From Prosthecodimorpha hirschii (lineage in GTDB: Bacteria; Pseudomonadota; Alphaproteobacteria; Rhizobiales; Ancalomicrobiaceae): a stretch of DNA of 64,000 nt. Below, in pieces: positions 53,254 through 61,989 of the stretch. Made by a program: the position numbers and the translations under genes. The notes beneath the pieces were generated by a model. It was given only the letters and a program-made list of their open reading frames with translations. It ran no database searches and was not told the DNA's origin. Location of the stretch: the NCBI RefSeq assembly GCF_001305515.1, contig NZ_LJYW01000001.1:544307-608306 (forward strand), in the 5' to 3' direction. Position 1 is the stretch's first letter. The number at the start of each line of letters is the position of its first letter.

Positions 53254-56200
53254 ATGCGCATCGAGCGGCGCTTCACGACGGCGGGACTTTCGCCGTATGC
53301 AGCGATCGAATTCCGAACCACGACGAGCGAGATCCGCAACCCTGACGGTTCGGTCGTCTTCAAGCTCGACGGCATTGCGGTGCCGGCGCAGTGGAGCCAG
53401 GTGGCGGCGGACATTCTCGCCCAGAAGTATTTCCGGAAAGCCGGCGTGCCGACCCGCCTGAAGCGCGTCGAGGAGGAGACGGTTCCCTCCTGGCTGTGGC
53501 GCTCGGTGGCCGACGAGGCCGCGCTCGCCCCCCTGCCCGCATCCGAGCGGACCGGTTCGGAGATCGACGCCCGCCAGGTCTTCGACCGGCTCGCCGGCAC
53601 CTGGACCTATTGGGGCTGGAAGGGCGGCTATTTCGACTCCGAGGCCGACGCCCGCACCTTCCATGACGAGCTCTGCTACATGCTGGCGATGCAGCTCGTC
53701 GCCCCCAACAGCCCGCAATGGTTCAACACCGGCCTGCACTGGGCCTACGGCATCGACGGCCCGAGCCAGGGCCATTTCTATGTCGACTACCGGACCGGCA
53801 AGCTGACCCGCTCCGAGACCGCCTACGAGCATCCCCAGCCGCATGCCTGCTTCATCCAGTCCGTCGACGACGACCTCGTCAACGAGAACGGCATCATGGA
53901 TCTGTGGGTGCGCGAGGCGCGCCTGTTCAAATACGGTTCCGGCACCGGCTCCAACTTCTCCAAGCTGCGCGGCGAGGGCGAACGGCTCTCCGGCGGCGGC
54001 CGCTCGTCCGGCCTGATGAGCTTCCTCAAGATCGGCGACCGCGCCGCCGGCGCGATCAAGTCGGGCGGCACCACCCGCCGCGCCGCCAAGATGGTCGTGG
54101 TCGACATCGACCATCCCGACATCGAGGACTACATCAACTGGAAGGTGAAGGAGGAGCAGAAGGTCGCCGCGCTGGTGACCGGCTCCAAGATCGTCTCCCG
54201 GCATCTCAGCGCGATCATGAAAGCCTGCGTCAACTGCGACGGCTCGGGCGAGGATTGCTACGACCCGCTGAAGAACCCGGCGCTGAAGCGCGAGATCCGC
54301 GCCGCCAAGAAGAGCCTGGTGCCCGAGAACTACATCAAGCGCGTGATCCAGTTCGCGCGCCAGGGCTACAAGGACATCGAATTCCCGACCTACGACACGG
54401 ACTGGGATTCGGAAGCCTATCTGACCGTCTCCGGCCAGAACTCGAACAATTCGGTGCGCGTCACCGACGAGTTCCTGCGCGCCGTCGAGCAGGACGGCAA
54501 GTGGGACCTGAAATACCGTCAGACCGGCAAGATCAAGAAGACCCTGCGTGCCCGCGACCTGTGGGAGACCGTCGGTCACGCCGCCTGGGCCTCGGCCGAT
54601 CCGGGCATCCAGTTCCACACGACCATCAACGACTGGCACACCTGCCCGGCGTCCGGCGAGATCGTCGCCTCGAATCCGTGCTCGGAATACATGTTCCTCG
54701 ATGACACGGCCTGCAATCTGGCCTCGATCAACCTGCTGCCCTACCGGCGGGCCGACGGCAGCTTCGACGTCGAGGCCTATATCCATACCTGCCGGCTGTG
54801 GACCGTGGTGCTCGAAGTCTCGGTCCTGATGGCGCAGTTCCCGTCGCGAGCGATTGCGGAGCTTTCCTACAAGTTCCGCACCCTCGGCCTCGGCTACGCC
54901 AATATCGGCGGCCTGCTGATGTCGTCGGGCATCGCCTATGACAGCCCGGAAGGCCGCGCCATCTGCGGCGCCCTGTCGGCGGTCATGACCGGAACGGCCT
55001 ATGCGACCTCGGCCGAGATGGCCAAGGAACTCGGCCCCTTCCCGGGCCATGCCGAGAATGCCGATCCCATGCTGCGCGTGATGCGCAACCATGCCCGGGC
55101 GGCGCGCGGCGAGCATGACGGCTACGAGAAGCTGAACACCTCGCCGGTTCCGCTCGACCATGGCGCCTGCCCCGACAAGGCGCTGCTGGCCGCGGCCGTG
55201 AAGGCCTGGGACGACGCCCTCGCGCTCGGCACCAAGTTCGGCTACCGCAACGCCCAGGTCACCGTGATCGCGCCGACCGGCACGATCGGTCTGGTCATGG
55301 ACTGCGACACGACCGGCATCGAGCCGGACTTCGCGCTGGTCAAGTTCAAGAAGCTGGCCGGCGGCGGCTACTTCAAGATCATCAACCAGTCGGTGCCGCA
55401 GGCGCTGCGCAGCCTCGGCTATCGCGAGAGCGAGATTGCCGAGATCGAGGCCTATGCGGTCGGCCACGGCTCGCTCGCCCAGGCGCCGGGCGTCAACCCG
55501 TCCTCGCTCAAGGCGCGCGGCTTCACCGACGAGGCGATCGCCAAGATCCAGGGCGGCCTGAAGTCGGCCTTCGACATCAAGTTCGCCTTCAACAAGTGGA
55601 CGCTCGGCGAGGAGTTCTGCACCAAGGTGCTCGGCTTCACCGCCGCCGATCTCGACAGCCCGTCCTTCGACATGCTGACCGCGCTCGGCTATTCCAAGGC
55701 CGAGATCGAGGCCGCCAACATCCATATCTGCGGCGCCATGACGGTCGAGGGCGCGCCGCATCTGAAGGCCGAGCACCTGGCGGTGTTCGACTGCGCCAAT
55801 CCGTGCGGCCGCACGGGCAAGCGCTTCCTGTCGGTGGAAAGCCACATCCGCATGATGGCCGCGGCGCAGCCCTTCATCTCCGGGGCGATCTCCAAGACCA
55901 TCAACATGCCCAACGACGCCACCGTCGAGGACGCCAAGAACGCCTACACGCTGTCCTGGCGCCTGGCGCTGAAGGCCAACGCGCTCTACCGCGACGGCTC
56001 CAAGCTGTCGCAGCCGCTGAATTCGCAGCTTCTCGCCGATGACGAGGACGAGGCGGAGGATGCGGCCGAGGCGATGATCGCGGCTCCGGCTCCGGCCCGG
56101 GCCACGATGGCGGCCGAACGGATCGTGGAGCGTATCGTCGAGCGGGCGATCCGCGAGCGCGAGAAGCTGCCGAACCGCCGCAAGGGCTATACCCAGAAGG

Positions 56201-56961
56201 CGATCGTCGGCGGCCACAAGGTCTATCTCCGGACCGGCGAGTATGACGACGGCCGCATCGGCGAGATCTTCATCGACATGCACAAGGAAGGCGCCGCCTT
56301 CCGCTCGCTGATGAACAATTTCGCCATCGCGGTTTCGCTCGGCCTGCAATATGGCGTGCCGCTGGAGGAATATGTCGACGCCTTCACCTTCACCCGGTTC
56401 GAACCGGCCGGCATGGTGCAGGGCAACGAGGCGATCAAGAACGCGACCTCGATCCTCGACTACGTCTTCCGCGAACTGGCGGTCTCCTACCTGTCGCGGC
56501 ACGATCTGGCCCATGTCCGCCCCGAGGATATCGGGGCGACGGCGATGGGCTCCGGCGTGGTCGAAGGTGTCGCCAAGCCGGCGCCGGGTCCGGAAGCCGT
56601 GGTCTCGCGTGGCCTGGTCCGTGGCAAGGTGCAGGAGCGGTTGAAGGTGGTCGACAGCGGCCCGCGCGGGTCCGCCAACGTCGCCCCGACCGCGTCCGGC
56701 CCGGCCGTGGTCACCGCCTTCGCCAATGTCTTCGGCGCCACCGCGCTGAAGGCCGGCGCCGCCACCGAGACGCGCAGCGTCCCGGCCGGCCGCACCGAGG
56801 CCGAGGAGCGCCCGCAGCCCGCCATCGGCGCCCGCATCGCGGAAGCCCGCATGAAGGGCTACGAAGGCGAAGCCTGCAGCGAATGCGGCAACTTCACCAT
56901 GGTCCGCAACGGCACCTGCCTGAAATGCGACACCTGCGGCGGCACCAGCGGCTGCAGCTGA
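53254..56961 (+). CDS. nrdJ: Vitamin B12-dependent ribonucleotide reductase, class II
   Basis: This 1235-residue protein converts ribonucleotides to deoxyribonucleotides with adenosylcobalamin. Active-site residues can be placed: Asn474, Cys476 (thiyl radical) and Glu478 in NPCSEY, Cys487 in DDTACNL, and the redox partner Cys199 in PHACFIQ. The 11-residue step from Cys476 to Cys487 matches the known enzyme from Thermotoga. An insertion near 325-345 contains [11 protein letters not shown]. The C-terminus is a Cys-rich ribbon (CSECGNF, then CLKCDTCGG). The long form is typical of alphaproteobacteria. No other RNR gene is in the window. The tandem NrdR-like boxes upstream suggest NrdR control. 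Confidence 0.96.
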   Translation: MRIERRFTTAGLSPYAAIEFRTTTSEIRNPDGSVVFKLDGIAVPAQWSQVAADILAQKYFRKAGVPTRLKRVEEETVPSWLWRSVADEAALAPLPASERTGSEIDARQVFDRLAGTWTYWGWKGGYFDSEADARTFHDELCYMLAMQLVAPNSPQWFNTGLHWAYGIDGPSQGHFYVDYRTGKLTRSETAYEHPQPHACFIQSVDDDLVNENGIMDLWVREARLFKYGSGTGSNFSKLRGEGERLSGGGRSSGLMSFLKIGDRAAGAIKSGGTTRRAAKMVVVDIDHPDIEDYINWKVKEEQKVAALVTGSKIVSRHLSAIMKACVNCDGSGEDCYDPLKNPALKREIRAAKKSLVPENYIKRVIQFARQGYKDIEFPTYDTDWDSEAYLTVSGQNSNNSVRVTDEFLRAVEQDGKWDLKYRQTGKIKKTLRARDLWETVGHAAWASADPGIQFHTTINDWHTCPASGEIVASNPCSEYMFLDDTACNLASINLLPYRRADGSFDVEAYIHTCRLWTVVLEVSVLMAQFPSRAIAELSYKFRTLGLGYANIGGLLMSSGIAYDSPEGRAICGALSAVMTGTAYATSAEMAKELGPFPGHAENADPMLRVMRNHARAARGEHDGYEKLNTSPVPLDHGACPDKALLAAAVKAWDDALALGTKFGYRNAQVTVIAPTGTIGLVMDCDTTGIEPDFALVKFKKLAGGGYFKIINQSVPQALRSLGYRESEIAEIEAYAVGHGSLAQAPGVNPSSLKARGFTDEAIAKIQGGLKSAFDIKFAFNKWTLGEEFCTKVLGFTAADLDSPSFDMLTALGYSKAEIEAANIHICGAMTVEGAPHLKAEHLAVFDCANPCGRTGKRFLSVESHIRMMAAAQPFISGAISKTINMPNDATVEDAKNAYTLSWRLALKANALYRDGSKLSQPLNSQLLADDEDEAEDAAEAMIAAPAPARATMAAERIVERIVERAIREREKLPNRRKGYTQKAIVGGHKVYLRTGEYDDGRIGEIFIDMHKEGAAFRSLMNNFAIAVSLGLQYGVPLEEYVDAFTFTRFEPAGMVQGNEAIKNATSILDYVFRELAVSYLSRHDLAHVRPEDIGATAMGSGVVEGVAKPAPGPEAVVSRGLVRGKVQERLKVVDSGPRGSANVAPTASGPAVVTAFANVFGATALKAGAATETRSVPAGRTEAEERPQPAIGARIAEARMKGYEGEACSECGNFTMVRNGTCLKCDTCGGTSGCS

Positions 56962-56983
56962 TCTCGCCCATAAACCCGACGAT

Positions 56984-57018
56984 AGCGCCTCGGACGAAAG
57001 CCCGGGGCGCTTTCTTTT
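56984..57018 (+). terminator. Rho-independent terminator of nrdJ
   Basis: AGCGCC (56984-56989) pairs with GGCGCT (57006-57011), with additional CGG/CCG pairing inside, followed by TTTCTTTT. It starts 23 bases after the nrdJ stop. This is a convincing intrinsic terminator. Confidence 0.8.
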
Positions 57019-57037
57019 GCGATGGGCCGCCTGATAC

Positions 57038-57154
57038 CAACGGCCCAGGATGCTGACGCATCGGGCCGTTGAAGGAGCGCGAATTTCTCATAGGCGTCAG
57101 AGGCATGAGAAATTCTCGTATTGAGTACCGACGATCATTCCATGACCGTCGGTA
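57038..57154. repeat. Three consecutive inverted repeats upstream of the Xre-RES module
   Basis: Three perfect stems follow one another. CAACGGCCC/GGGCCGTTG spans 57038-57071. GAATTTCTCAT/ATGAGAAATTC spans 57081-57115. The third, TACCGACG/CGTCGGTA, spans 57126-57154 and continues past one mismatch into TCAT/ATGA with a 3-base loop. They fill the space between the nrdJ terminator and the antitoxin promoter. They may be regulator sites, an RNA structure or mobile-element remnants. Confidence 0.75.
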
Positions 57155-57196
57155 TGACACGCAGCCGGCGAGCCCGGGCTTGAATGCCGCGTCACA

Positions 57197-57215
57197 TGTC
57201 GTATATTTTGCGACA
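57197..57215. promoter_or_regulatory. Candidate autoregulatory operator of the Xre-RES module
   Basis: TGTCG (57197-57201) and CGACA (57211-57215) flank an AT-rich core (TATATTTTG), 20 bases upstream of the antitoxin start. The core could be the -10 region. Xre/ParS antitoxins bind inverted repeats at their own promoter, so this is a likely operator by position. Confidence 0.5.
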
Positions 57216-57234
57216 GTTGACACAAGGTGCTGCG

Positions 57235-57708
57235 ATGGCGACGGCTTCGGTATCGGTCAGAAGCGACAATCTTCAACGCGTGAGCGAACTGCTCGGCGGC
57301 GCCGAGGTGCTGTCGAAGCGCGTCTCCACCACGCTGGAGTTGCACGAGCTGATCCTTGAGGGACTGCCGGCCTCGGCCCTCGACCATCTCGTCGATCAGT
57401 TGCGCGTCCTCGGGCGGACGGAGTCCCTCGAGAAAGCGGTCGGCATGAGCATCCGGACGCATCAGCGCCGCCGGGCCGATCTGTCCAAACCGCTGGGGCG
57501 GGAACAGAGCGGTCGCGCCTGGAAGTTCGCCGAGATCCTGACGCGCGCCACCGACATTTTCGGATCCCAGGAAGAGGCCGAACATTGGCTGGAGCGCCCC
57601 GCCCTGGCCTTCGACGGATACCGGCCGCTCGATCTCCTCAGCACGCTCGCCGGAGCCGAAATGGTCGACGACCATCTGGTCCGCCTCGAATACGGGGTCT
57701 ACACGTGA
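57235..57708 (+). CDS. Xre/MbcA/ParS-type antitoxin (DUF2384)
   Basis: This 157-residue protein has an N-terminal helical Xre-like region (about 25-90, with LHELILEGLPASALDHLVDQL and KAVGMSIRTHQRR). The C-terminal MbcA/ParS toxin-binding part is EILTRATDIFGSQEEAEHWL, then LAFDGYRPLDLLSTLAGAEMVDDHLVRLEYGVYT. These antitoxins block RES toxins by inserting their C-terminus into the toxin and repress their own promoter. AAGGT precedes the ATG at 57235. The stop overlaps the toxin start as GTGA. Confidence 0.92.
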   Translation: MATASVSVRSDNLQRVSELLGGAEVLSKRVSTTLELHELILEGLPASALDHLVDQLRVLGRTESLEKAVGMSIRTHQRRRADLSKPLGREQSGRAWKFAEILTRATDIFGSQEEAEHWLERPALAFDGYRPLDLLSTLAGAEMVDDHLVRLEYGVYT

Positions 57709-58205
57709 CGGTCGTTCCGGCGGCGCTCGGCGGCGAGGTCATCCTCTGGCGCCTCGACCTCGAACGCCATGCGCCGACCTGGAACACGGGCGAAGGCGCC
57801 TATCGCGTCGGCGGGCGCTGGAACAGCCGAGGAACGCGGGCCGTGTACAGTTCGCTCGACGCCTCGACGGCGATCCTGGAAGTCGCCGTCCACAAGGGCT
57901 TCACGACGCTCGATACGGTCGCCCACATTCTGACGGCCGCCCGCATTCTCGATCCCGCGCAAATCCACATCGTCGAGCCGGCCGGCCTGCCCAATCCGAA
58001 CTGGCTTCGACCGGGCATCCCGAGCGCCGGCCAGCAGGCTTTCGGCAATGACCTGATCGGCCGGCACAAGCTCGTGGCTCTGCCGAGCGCGGTCTGCCCG
58101 TTCAGTTGGAACGTTGTCTTCGATCCCGAACGGGCGGCCGGGACTTACGAAGTCCTGTTCCAGGAGCGCTTTGCCCTCGATACCCGCCTGCATCCGCCGG
58201 CGTGA
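57705..58205 (+). CDS. RES-domain toxin
   Basis: This 166-residue RES-domain protein has the conserved Arg in VGGRWNSRGTRAVYSS, the Glu in ILEVAVHKG, and the Ser/Asn region late in the protein (LPSAVCPFSWNVVFDP). RES toxins degrade NAD+, for example by phosphorolysis, and stop growth. The GTG start at 57705 overlaps the antitoxin stop by four bases, the usual arrangement. Length fits the family. It converges with a MazF-like gene, so two toxin-antitoxin modules face each other. Confidence 0.92.
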   Translation: MTVVPAALGGEVILWRLDLERHAPTWNTGEGAYRVGGRWNSRGTRAVYSSLDASTAILEVAVHKGFTTLDTVAHILTAARILDPAQIHIVEPAGLPNPNWLRPGIPSAGQQAFGNDLIGRHKLVALPSAVCPFSWNVVFDPERAAGTYEVLFQERFALDTRLHPPA

Positions 58206-58265
58206 AATCAATCTGCTGGCGTGGCGGCCATATATACCTGCGATGCCGGCACTGATTGGGTGCTG

Positions 58266-58598
58266 TCATGTCAGGATCGTCGCGAGCCTCGCCATGACCT
58301 CGTCGATGATGGCGTCGGGGACGGATTCCAGCTTGCGACCGCGGCGGGCGCCGATGTCCAGGGCACGCGGCTGGTCACACCGCACCACGCCGGTCGTCTG
58401 GGTGCCGGCACCCATCAGCGAGACGGCAAAGCCGGCCATGCGGGCGAAGTTGCCGCCGCTCGTGATCGGCAGCACCACCGGGACCCTGGTCAGCCTGTTG
58501 AACGCACCGGGCGAGACGATCAGCACCGGGCGCATGCCCTGCTGCTCGTGACCGGCTGTCGGATCGAGGGAGACGAGATAGATGTCGCCGCGTTCCAT
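58266..58598 (-). CDS. MazF/PemK-like endoribonuclease toxin
   Basis: This 110-residue protein starts MERGDIYLVSLDPTAGHEQQG and continues RPVLIVSPGAFNRLT, VVLPITSGG and VVRCDQPRALDIGAR, the core of MazF/ChpB/PemK toxins, which cut mRNA. Arg in RPVLIVSP and the SP/T segment form the active site in the family. Its start overlaps the antitoxin stop by one base (TGATG). Length and order are normal, antitoxin first. Confidence 0.92.
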   Translation of the reverse strand: MERGDIYLVSLDPTAGHEQQGMRPVLIVSPGAFNRLTRVPVVLPITSGGNFARMAGFAVSLMGAGTQTTGVVRCDQPRALDIGARRGRKLESVPDAIIDEVMARLATILT

Positions 58599-58855
58599 CA
58601 GAGCAGTTCGCGACCGGCCGGCTCGTCGTCGAGCCACGCGCGATCCTCGCCGTCCGACTCGGCGACGGGATCGCATTGGGCCAGCAGTTCGTCCAGCGTG
58701 TAGCGGAATGGCATGTTCGGCTCGATGACCAGCCGGCCATTGTCCACCGAAAGCCCGACCCGGGCGCCAGCCGATAGATTCAGAACATCGAGCAGCGCCG
58801 GCGGTACGGCAAGCATCACGGAACCGCCGACCTTGCGCAGATTGGTCGTATGCAT
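58598..58855 (-). CDS. MazE/AbrB-like antitoxin
   Basis: This 85-residue protein has an N-terminal SpoVT-AbrB DNA-binding strand pair (NLRKVGGSVMLAVPPALLDVLNL, then RVGLSVDNGRLVIEP). An acidic tail follows (YTLDELLAQCDPVAESDGED) that should bind the toxin. GAGGGGCTC precedes the ATG at 58855. A perfect 30-bp palindrome begins 10 bases upstream and overlaps the expected promoter. Confidence 0.9.
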   Translation of the reverse strand: MHTTNLRKVGGSVMLAVPPALLDVLNLSAGARVGLSVDNGRLVIEPNMPFRYTLDELLAQCDPVAESDGEDRAWLDDEPAGRELL

Positions 58856-58864
58856 GAGCCCCTC

Positions 58865-58894
58865 GTCGATGTTATATTGAAATATAACATCGAC
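58865..58894. promoter_or_regulatory. Perfect 30-bp palindrome, operator of the MazEF-like module
   Basis: The arms GTCGATGTTATATT and AATATAACATCGAC are exact complements of 14 bases separated by two bases. The AT-rich centre sits directly upstream of the antitoxin ribosome site. MazE/AbrB antitoxins bind palindromes at their own promoters, so this is very likely the autoregulatory operator. Confidence 0.75.
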
Positions 58895-59019
58895 AGCGTA
58901 CCCCTGCAAGGTGCGGCAAGCCATGCCCAAGGATGCGGCTTGACTCAGGACCGGCCTTCCGAGGCGAATTTCGCGTCGCGTGCGGAAGCGGATCCCAACG
59001 CTCGACGATGCCGGCGCCC

Positions 59020-60132
59020 TCACGCCCTCAGCACGAATCGCGAGCCCGGGACCGTCGTCCGGTCGACGGCGTCGAGGTCCCAGGCGATGCCGAGGCCAGG
59101 GGCGTCGGAGGGGTAGGCGCGGCCGGCTTCGATGCGCATCGGACTGGTGGTCAGGCTGTCGAGCTGGGGGATGTATTCGACCCAGCGCGCATTGGGCACG
59201 GCGCAGCACAGCGCGACATGCAGTTCCATCAGGAAATGGGGCGAGACCGGCAGGTTGAAGGTTTCGGCCGCGTGGGCGACCTTGAGCCAGGGCGTGATGC
59301 CGCCGATGCGCGCCACGTCGACCTGCACGATCGAGCAGGCGCCGGCCTGCATGTATTCGCGGAAATGCAGCGGGCTGTAGAGGCTCTCGCCGACCGCGAC
59401 CGGGATGGTCGTCGAGCGCGCCAGGCGGACATGGCCGGCGAGATCGTCGGCCGGCAGCGGCTCCTCGAACCAGGCGATGTCGACGGCCTCGTAGTGGCGG
59501 GCCCGGCGCACGGCCTCATCGACCGTGAAGGCCTGATTGGCGTCGGTCATGATCTCGAAGGCCGGGCCGACCGCGTCGCGCACGGCGGCGAGCCGGGCGA
59601 CGTCCTCGCTGACATGCGGCCGGCCGATCTTGATCTTGGCGCCGCCGAAACCGTCGGCCTTGGCCTTCAGCGCATCCTCGACCAGGGCGGCGGGTTCGAG
59701 ATGCAGCCAGCCGCCTTCGGTCGTATAGAGCGGCAGGCTCGCCTGCGCGCCGCCGGCCAGCCGGTGCAGCGGCTCGCCGAACTTGCGCGCCTTCAGATCC
59801 CACAATGCGGTATCGAGCGCCGCCATGGCCAGCGCCGTGATCGCGCCGACCGTGGTGGCGTGGGTGACGAACAGCATGTCGCGCCACAGCCGCTCGATCT
59901 CCAGCGCCTCGCGGCCGATCAGCAGCGGCCCGAGCGTCTTCTCGATCAGCTTCATCACCGACGGGCCGCCGGTGCCGATCGTGTAGGAATAGCCGATGCC
60001 GGTGACGCCGTCGGCGTCCGTGATCCGGACGATCGGGGTCTCCTGGCTGACGAAGCTCTGGATCGCGTCGGTGCGCTTCACCTTCGGCGCGATGTCGACC
60101 ATTCCGGCTTCGATCCGGACGATGCGGGCCAT
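59020..60132 (-). CDS. Enolase-superfamily enzyme, mandelate racemase type
   Basis: This 370-residue protein has the superfamily residues in order: Lys pair AKIKIG, Asp in MTDANQAF, Glu in AWFEEPLP, Glu in AVGESLYS, Asp in VQVDVARIGG and His in VSPHFLMELH. The Asp-His dyad marks the mandelate racemase subgroup. GGGAGGAACG precedes the ATG. It follows hydantoinase and aminotransferase genes on the same strand after a 438-base gap, so it may act on an acid from that pathway. It shares little beyond core motifs with the enzyme at 17248. Confidence 0.9.
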   Translation of the reverse strand: MARIVRIEAGMVDIAPKVKRTDAIQSFVSQETPIVRITDADGVTGIGYSYTIGTGGPSVMKLIEKTLGPLLIGREALEIERLWRDMLFVTHATTVGAITALAMAALDTALWDLKARKFGEPLHRLAGGAQASLPLYTTEGGWLHLEPAALVEDALKAKADGFGGAKIKIGRPHVSEDVARLAAVRDAVGPAFEIMTDANQAFTVDEAVRRARHYEAVDIAWFEEPLPADDLAGHVRLARSTTIPVAVGESLYSPLHFREYMQAGACSIVQVDVARIGGITPWLKVAHAAETFNLPVSPHFLMELHVALCCAVPNARWVEYIPQLDSLTTSPMRIEAGRAYPSDAPGLGIAWDLDAVDRTTVPGSRFVLRA

Positions 60133-60570
60133 GACGTTCCTCCCGGGTTTCCCGGTCTTGATTGTGGCGCCTCAGCGTGGTCGGCGCGGGGTCCGTCCCG
60201 GTCGGATCGGCGCGATCGACCGGACGGGGTGCGGCTCGAGCCCTGAGTGCAAAGGCTGTCTCCGCCCCGCCCGGACGACAGCATCCGGCCGGGACAGGCT
60301 GCATCGCCCCGGGCTTGCCCGGCATCTTCTTCGATTCGATCGACGAGTGCACCCCGAGGCGGGTGTCGCCGCTGCATGCCCGATCGGCGCCCGTGACACG
60401 GATACCGACGGCCGCGGCGCAGACTTGCGGGATCGGCGGCAAGCGCGACGCTCCCGGTCGATTGTCAGCGGGCCGCAGATCGGGAGGGAGGCCCTGCCCT
60501 GCCCCCGCGGTCCAATGTCGGCCGGCCGCCGATGCAGCCCGCCATGGCGCCGCGCGAGCGCGGCGGACGG
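60133..60570. other. Gap between the aminotransferase and enolase-superfamily genes
   Basis: This 438-base GC-rich gap has no convincing gene. A plus-strand open frame here is low-complexity (Arg/Ala/Pro) and lacks a ribosome site. The promoter of the minus-strand gene at 60132 may lie here. Confidence 0.5.
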
Positions 60571-61968
60571 TCAGATCGTCACCCCGGCCTTGAGATCGGC
60601 CAGGGTCGCGTCGAGGGCCTCGCCGACGACCGCGATGATGCGCGCGATGTCTTCGGCGGTCGCCACCAGCGGCGGGGCCGTCGTCAGGGTGTCGCCGAGG
60701 GCACGCAGGATCACGCCGCGGGCCTGGCAATGGCGTTCGGCCATCAGACCGACCATCCCGGGCGACGGGAACGGTGCCTTGGTGGCCTTGTCGGCCACCA
60801 GCTCCCAGCCGCCCAGGAATCCGATCCCGCGCGCCTCGCCGACGAGCGGGTGGCCGGCATGGCTCTGGACGCCCGCCTGCAGGATCGGCGCCAGCCGTTG
60901 CACGTTGCCGACGATGTCGAGTTCCTCGTAGAGATCGAGCGCCTCGAGCGCCACCGCCGCCGCGACCGGGTGGCCCGAATAGGTGAAGCCGTGGCCGAAG
61001 ACGCCGAGCTTGCCGGACTGCGCGTAGCAGGCGTCCCAGATCTTCGCGTTCATCAGGACGGCCGAGATCGGCACGTAGCCGGACGACAGCCCCTTGGCGA
61101 TCGCGATCATGTCCGGCTCCAGCCCATAGACCTGACAGCCGAACATCGCGCCGAGCCGGCCGAAGCCGCAGATCACCTCGTCGGCGACGAACAGGATGTC
61201 GTATTTCTTCAGGATCGGCTGGATCAGGTCGAAATAGCCCTGGGGTGGCACGATGACGCCGCCCGAGCCGATCACCGGCTCGGCGAAGAAGGCCGCGATC
61301 GTCTCCGGCCCCTCCTTGAGGATCAGGGCCTCCAGGTTGGCGGCCAGGCGGGCCGCATAGTCGGTCTCCGATTCGCCGGGAAGCCCGTGCCGCCAATGGC
61401 TCGGGCAGTCGGTATGCAGGAAGCGCGGCAGCGGCAGGTCGAAGTCGGCATGGTTGCGCGCGAGACCGGTCAGGCTGCCGGACGCCACCGTGATGCCGTG
61501 ATAGCCGCCGATGCGGCCGATGATCTTCTTCTTCTCCGGCCGGCCGAGCGCGTTGTTGTAGTACCAGGCGAGCTTGATCGCGGTGTCGTTCGCCTCGGAG
61601 CCCGAATTGGCGAAGAACACCTTGGACATCGGCACCGGCGCGATGCCGAGCAGCCGTTCGGCCAGTTCGATCGCCTTCGGGTGGCTCTTGTGGCGGAACA
61701 GGTGGTAGCTCGGCAGTTCGAGGAGCTGCCGATACGCCGCATCGGCGAGCCGCTTCTGCGCGAAGCCGAGCGAGACCGACCAGAGGCCGGAAACGCCCTC
61801 GATATAGGCCTTGCCGTCCTCGTCATAGACCATGACCCCGTCGCCGCGGGTGATCAGCAGGGGTCCCTCGCGGTCGTGCCGCTGCAGGTCCGTCATCGGG
61901 TGGATGACGCCGGCGCGATCGCGCGCGCTGTCGGAGTTGGCCGGGGGTGGCGTCTGGTCGTCGAACAT
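60571..61968 (-). CDS. Class III PLP-dependent aminotransferase
   Basis: This 465-residue fold-type I aminotransferase has FFANSGSEANDTAIKLAWYY, GGYHGITVASGSLTG, FVADEVICGFGRLG with the PLP Asp, and MIAIAKGLSSGYVPIS with the Schiff-base Lys. The family includes omega-amino acid:pyruvate and diamine aminotransferases. It follows the hydantoinase B gene on the same strand, 21 bases downstream. An amine or omega-amino acid from ring opening is a plausible substrate, by inference. Confidence 0.93.
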   Translation of the reverse strand: MFDDQTPPPANSDSARDRAGVIHPMTDLQRHDREGPLLITRGDGVMVYDEDGKAYIEGVSGLWSVSLGFAQKRLADAAYRQLLELPSYHLFRHKSHPKAIELAERLLGIAPVPMSKVFFANSGSEANDTAIKLAWYYNNALGRPEKKKIIGRIGGYHGITVASGSLTGLARNHADFDLPLPRFLHTDCPSHWRHGLPGESETDYAARLAANLEALILKEGPETIAAFFAEPVIGSGGVIVPPQGYFDLIQPILKKYDILFVADEVICGFGRLGAMFGCQVYGLEPDMIAIAKGLSSGYVPISAVLMNAKIWDACYAQSGKLGVFGHGFTYSGHPVAAAVALEALDLYEELDIVGNVQRLAPILQAGVQSHAGHPLVGEARGIGFLGGWELVADKATKAPFPSPGMVGLMAERHCQARGVILRALGDTLTTAPPLVATAEDIARIIAVVGEALDATLADLKAGVTI

Positions 61969-61989
61969 GGGCCTCTCCTGGGTGGACGG

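Noticed and set aside
53233-56514. A very long open frame opposite nrdJ
   Set aside because: It is the antisense of a well-recognised gene with GC-biased third positions and has no family motifs.
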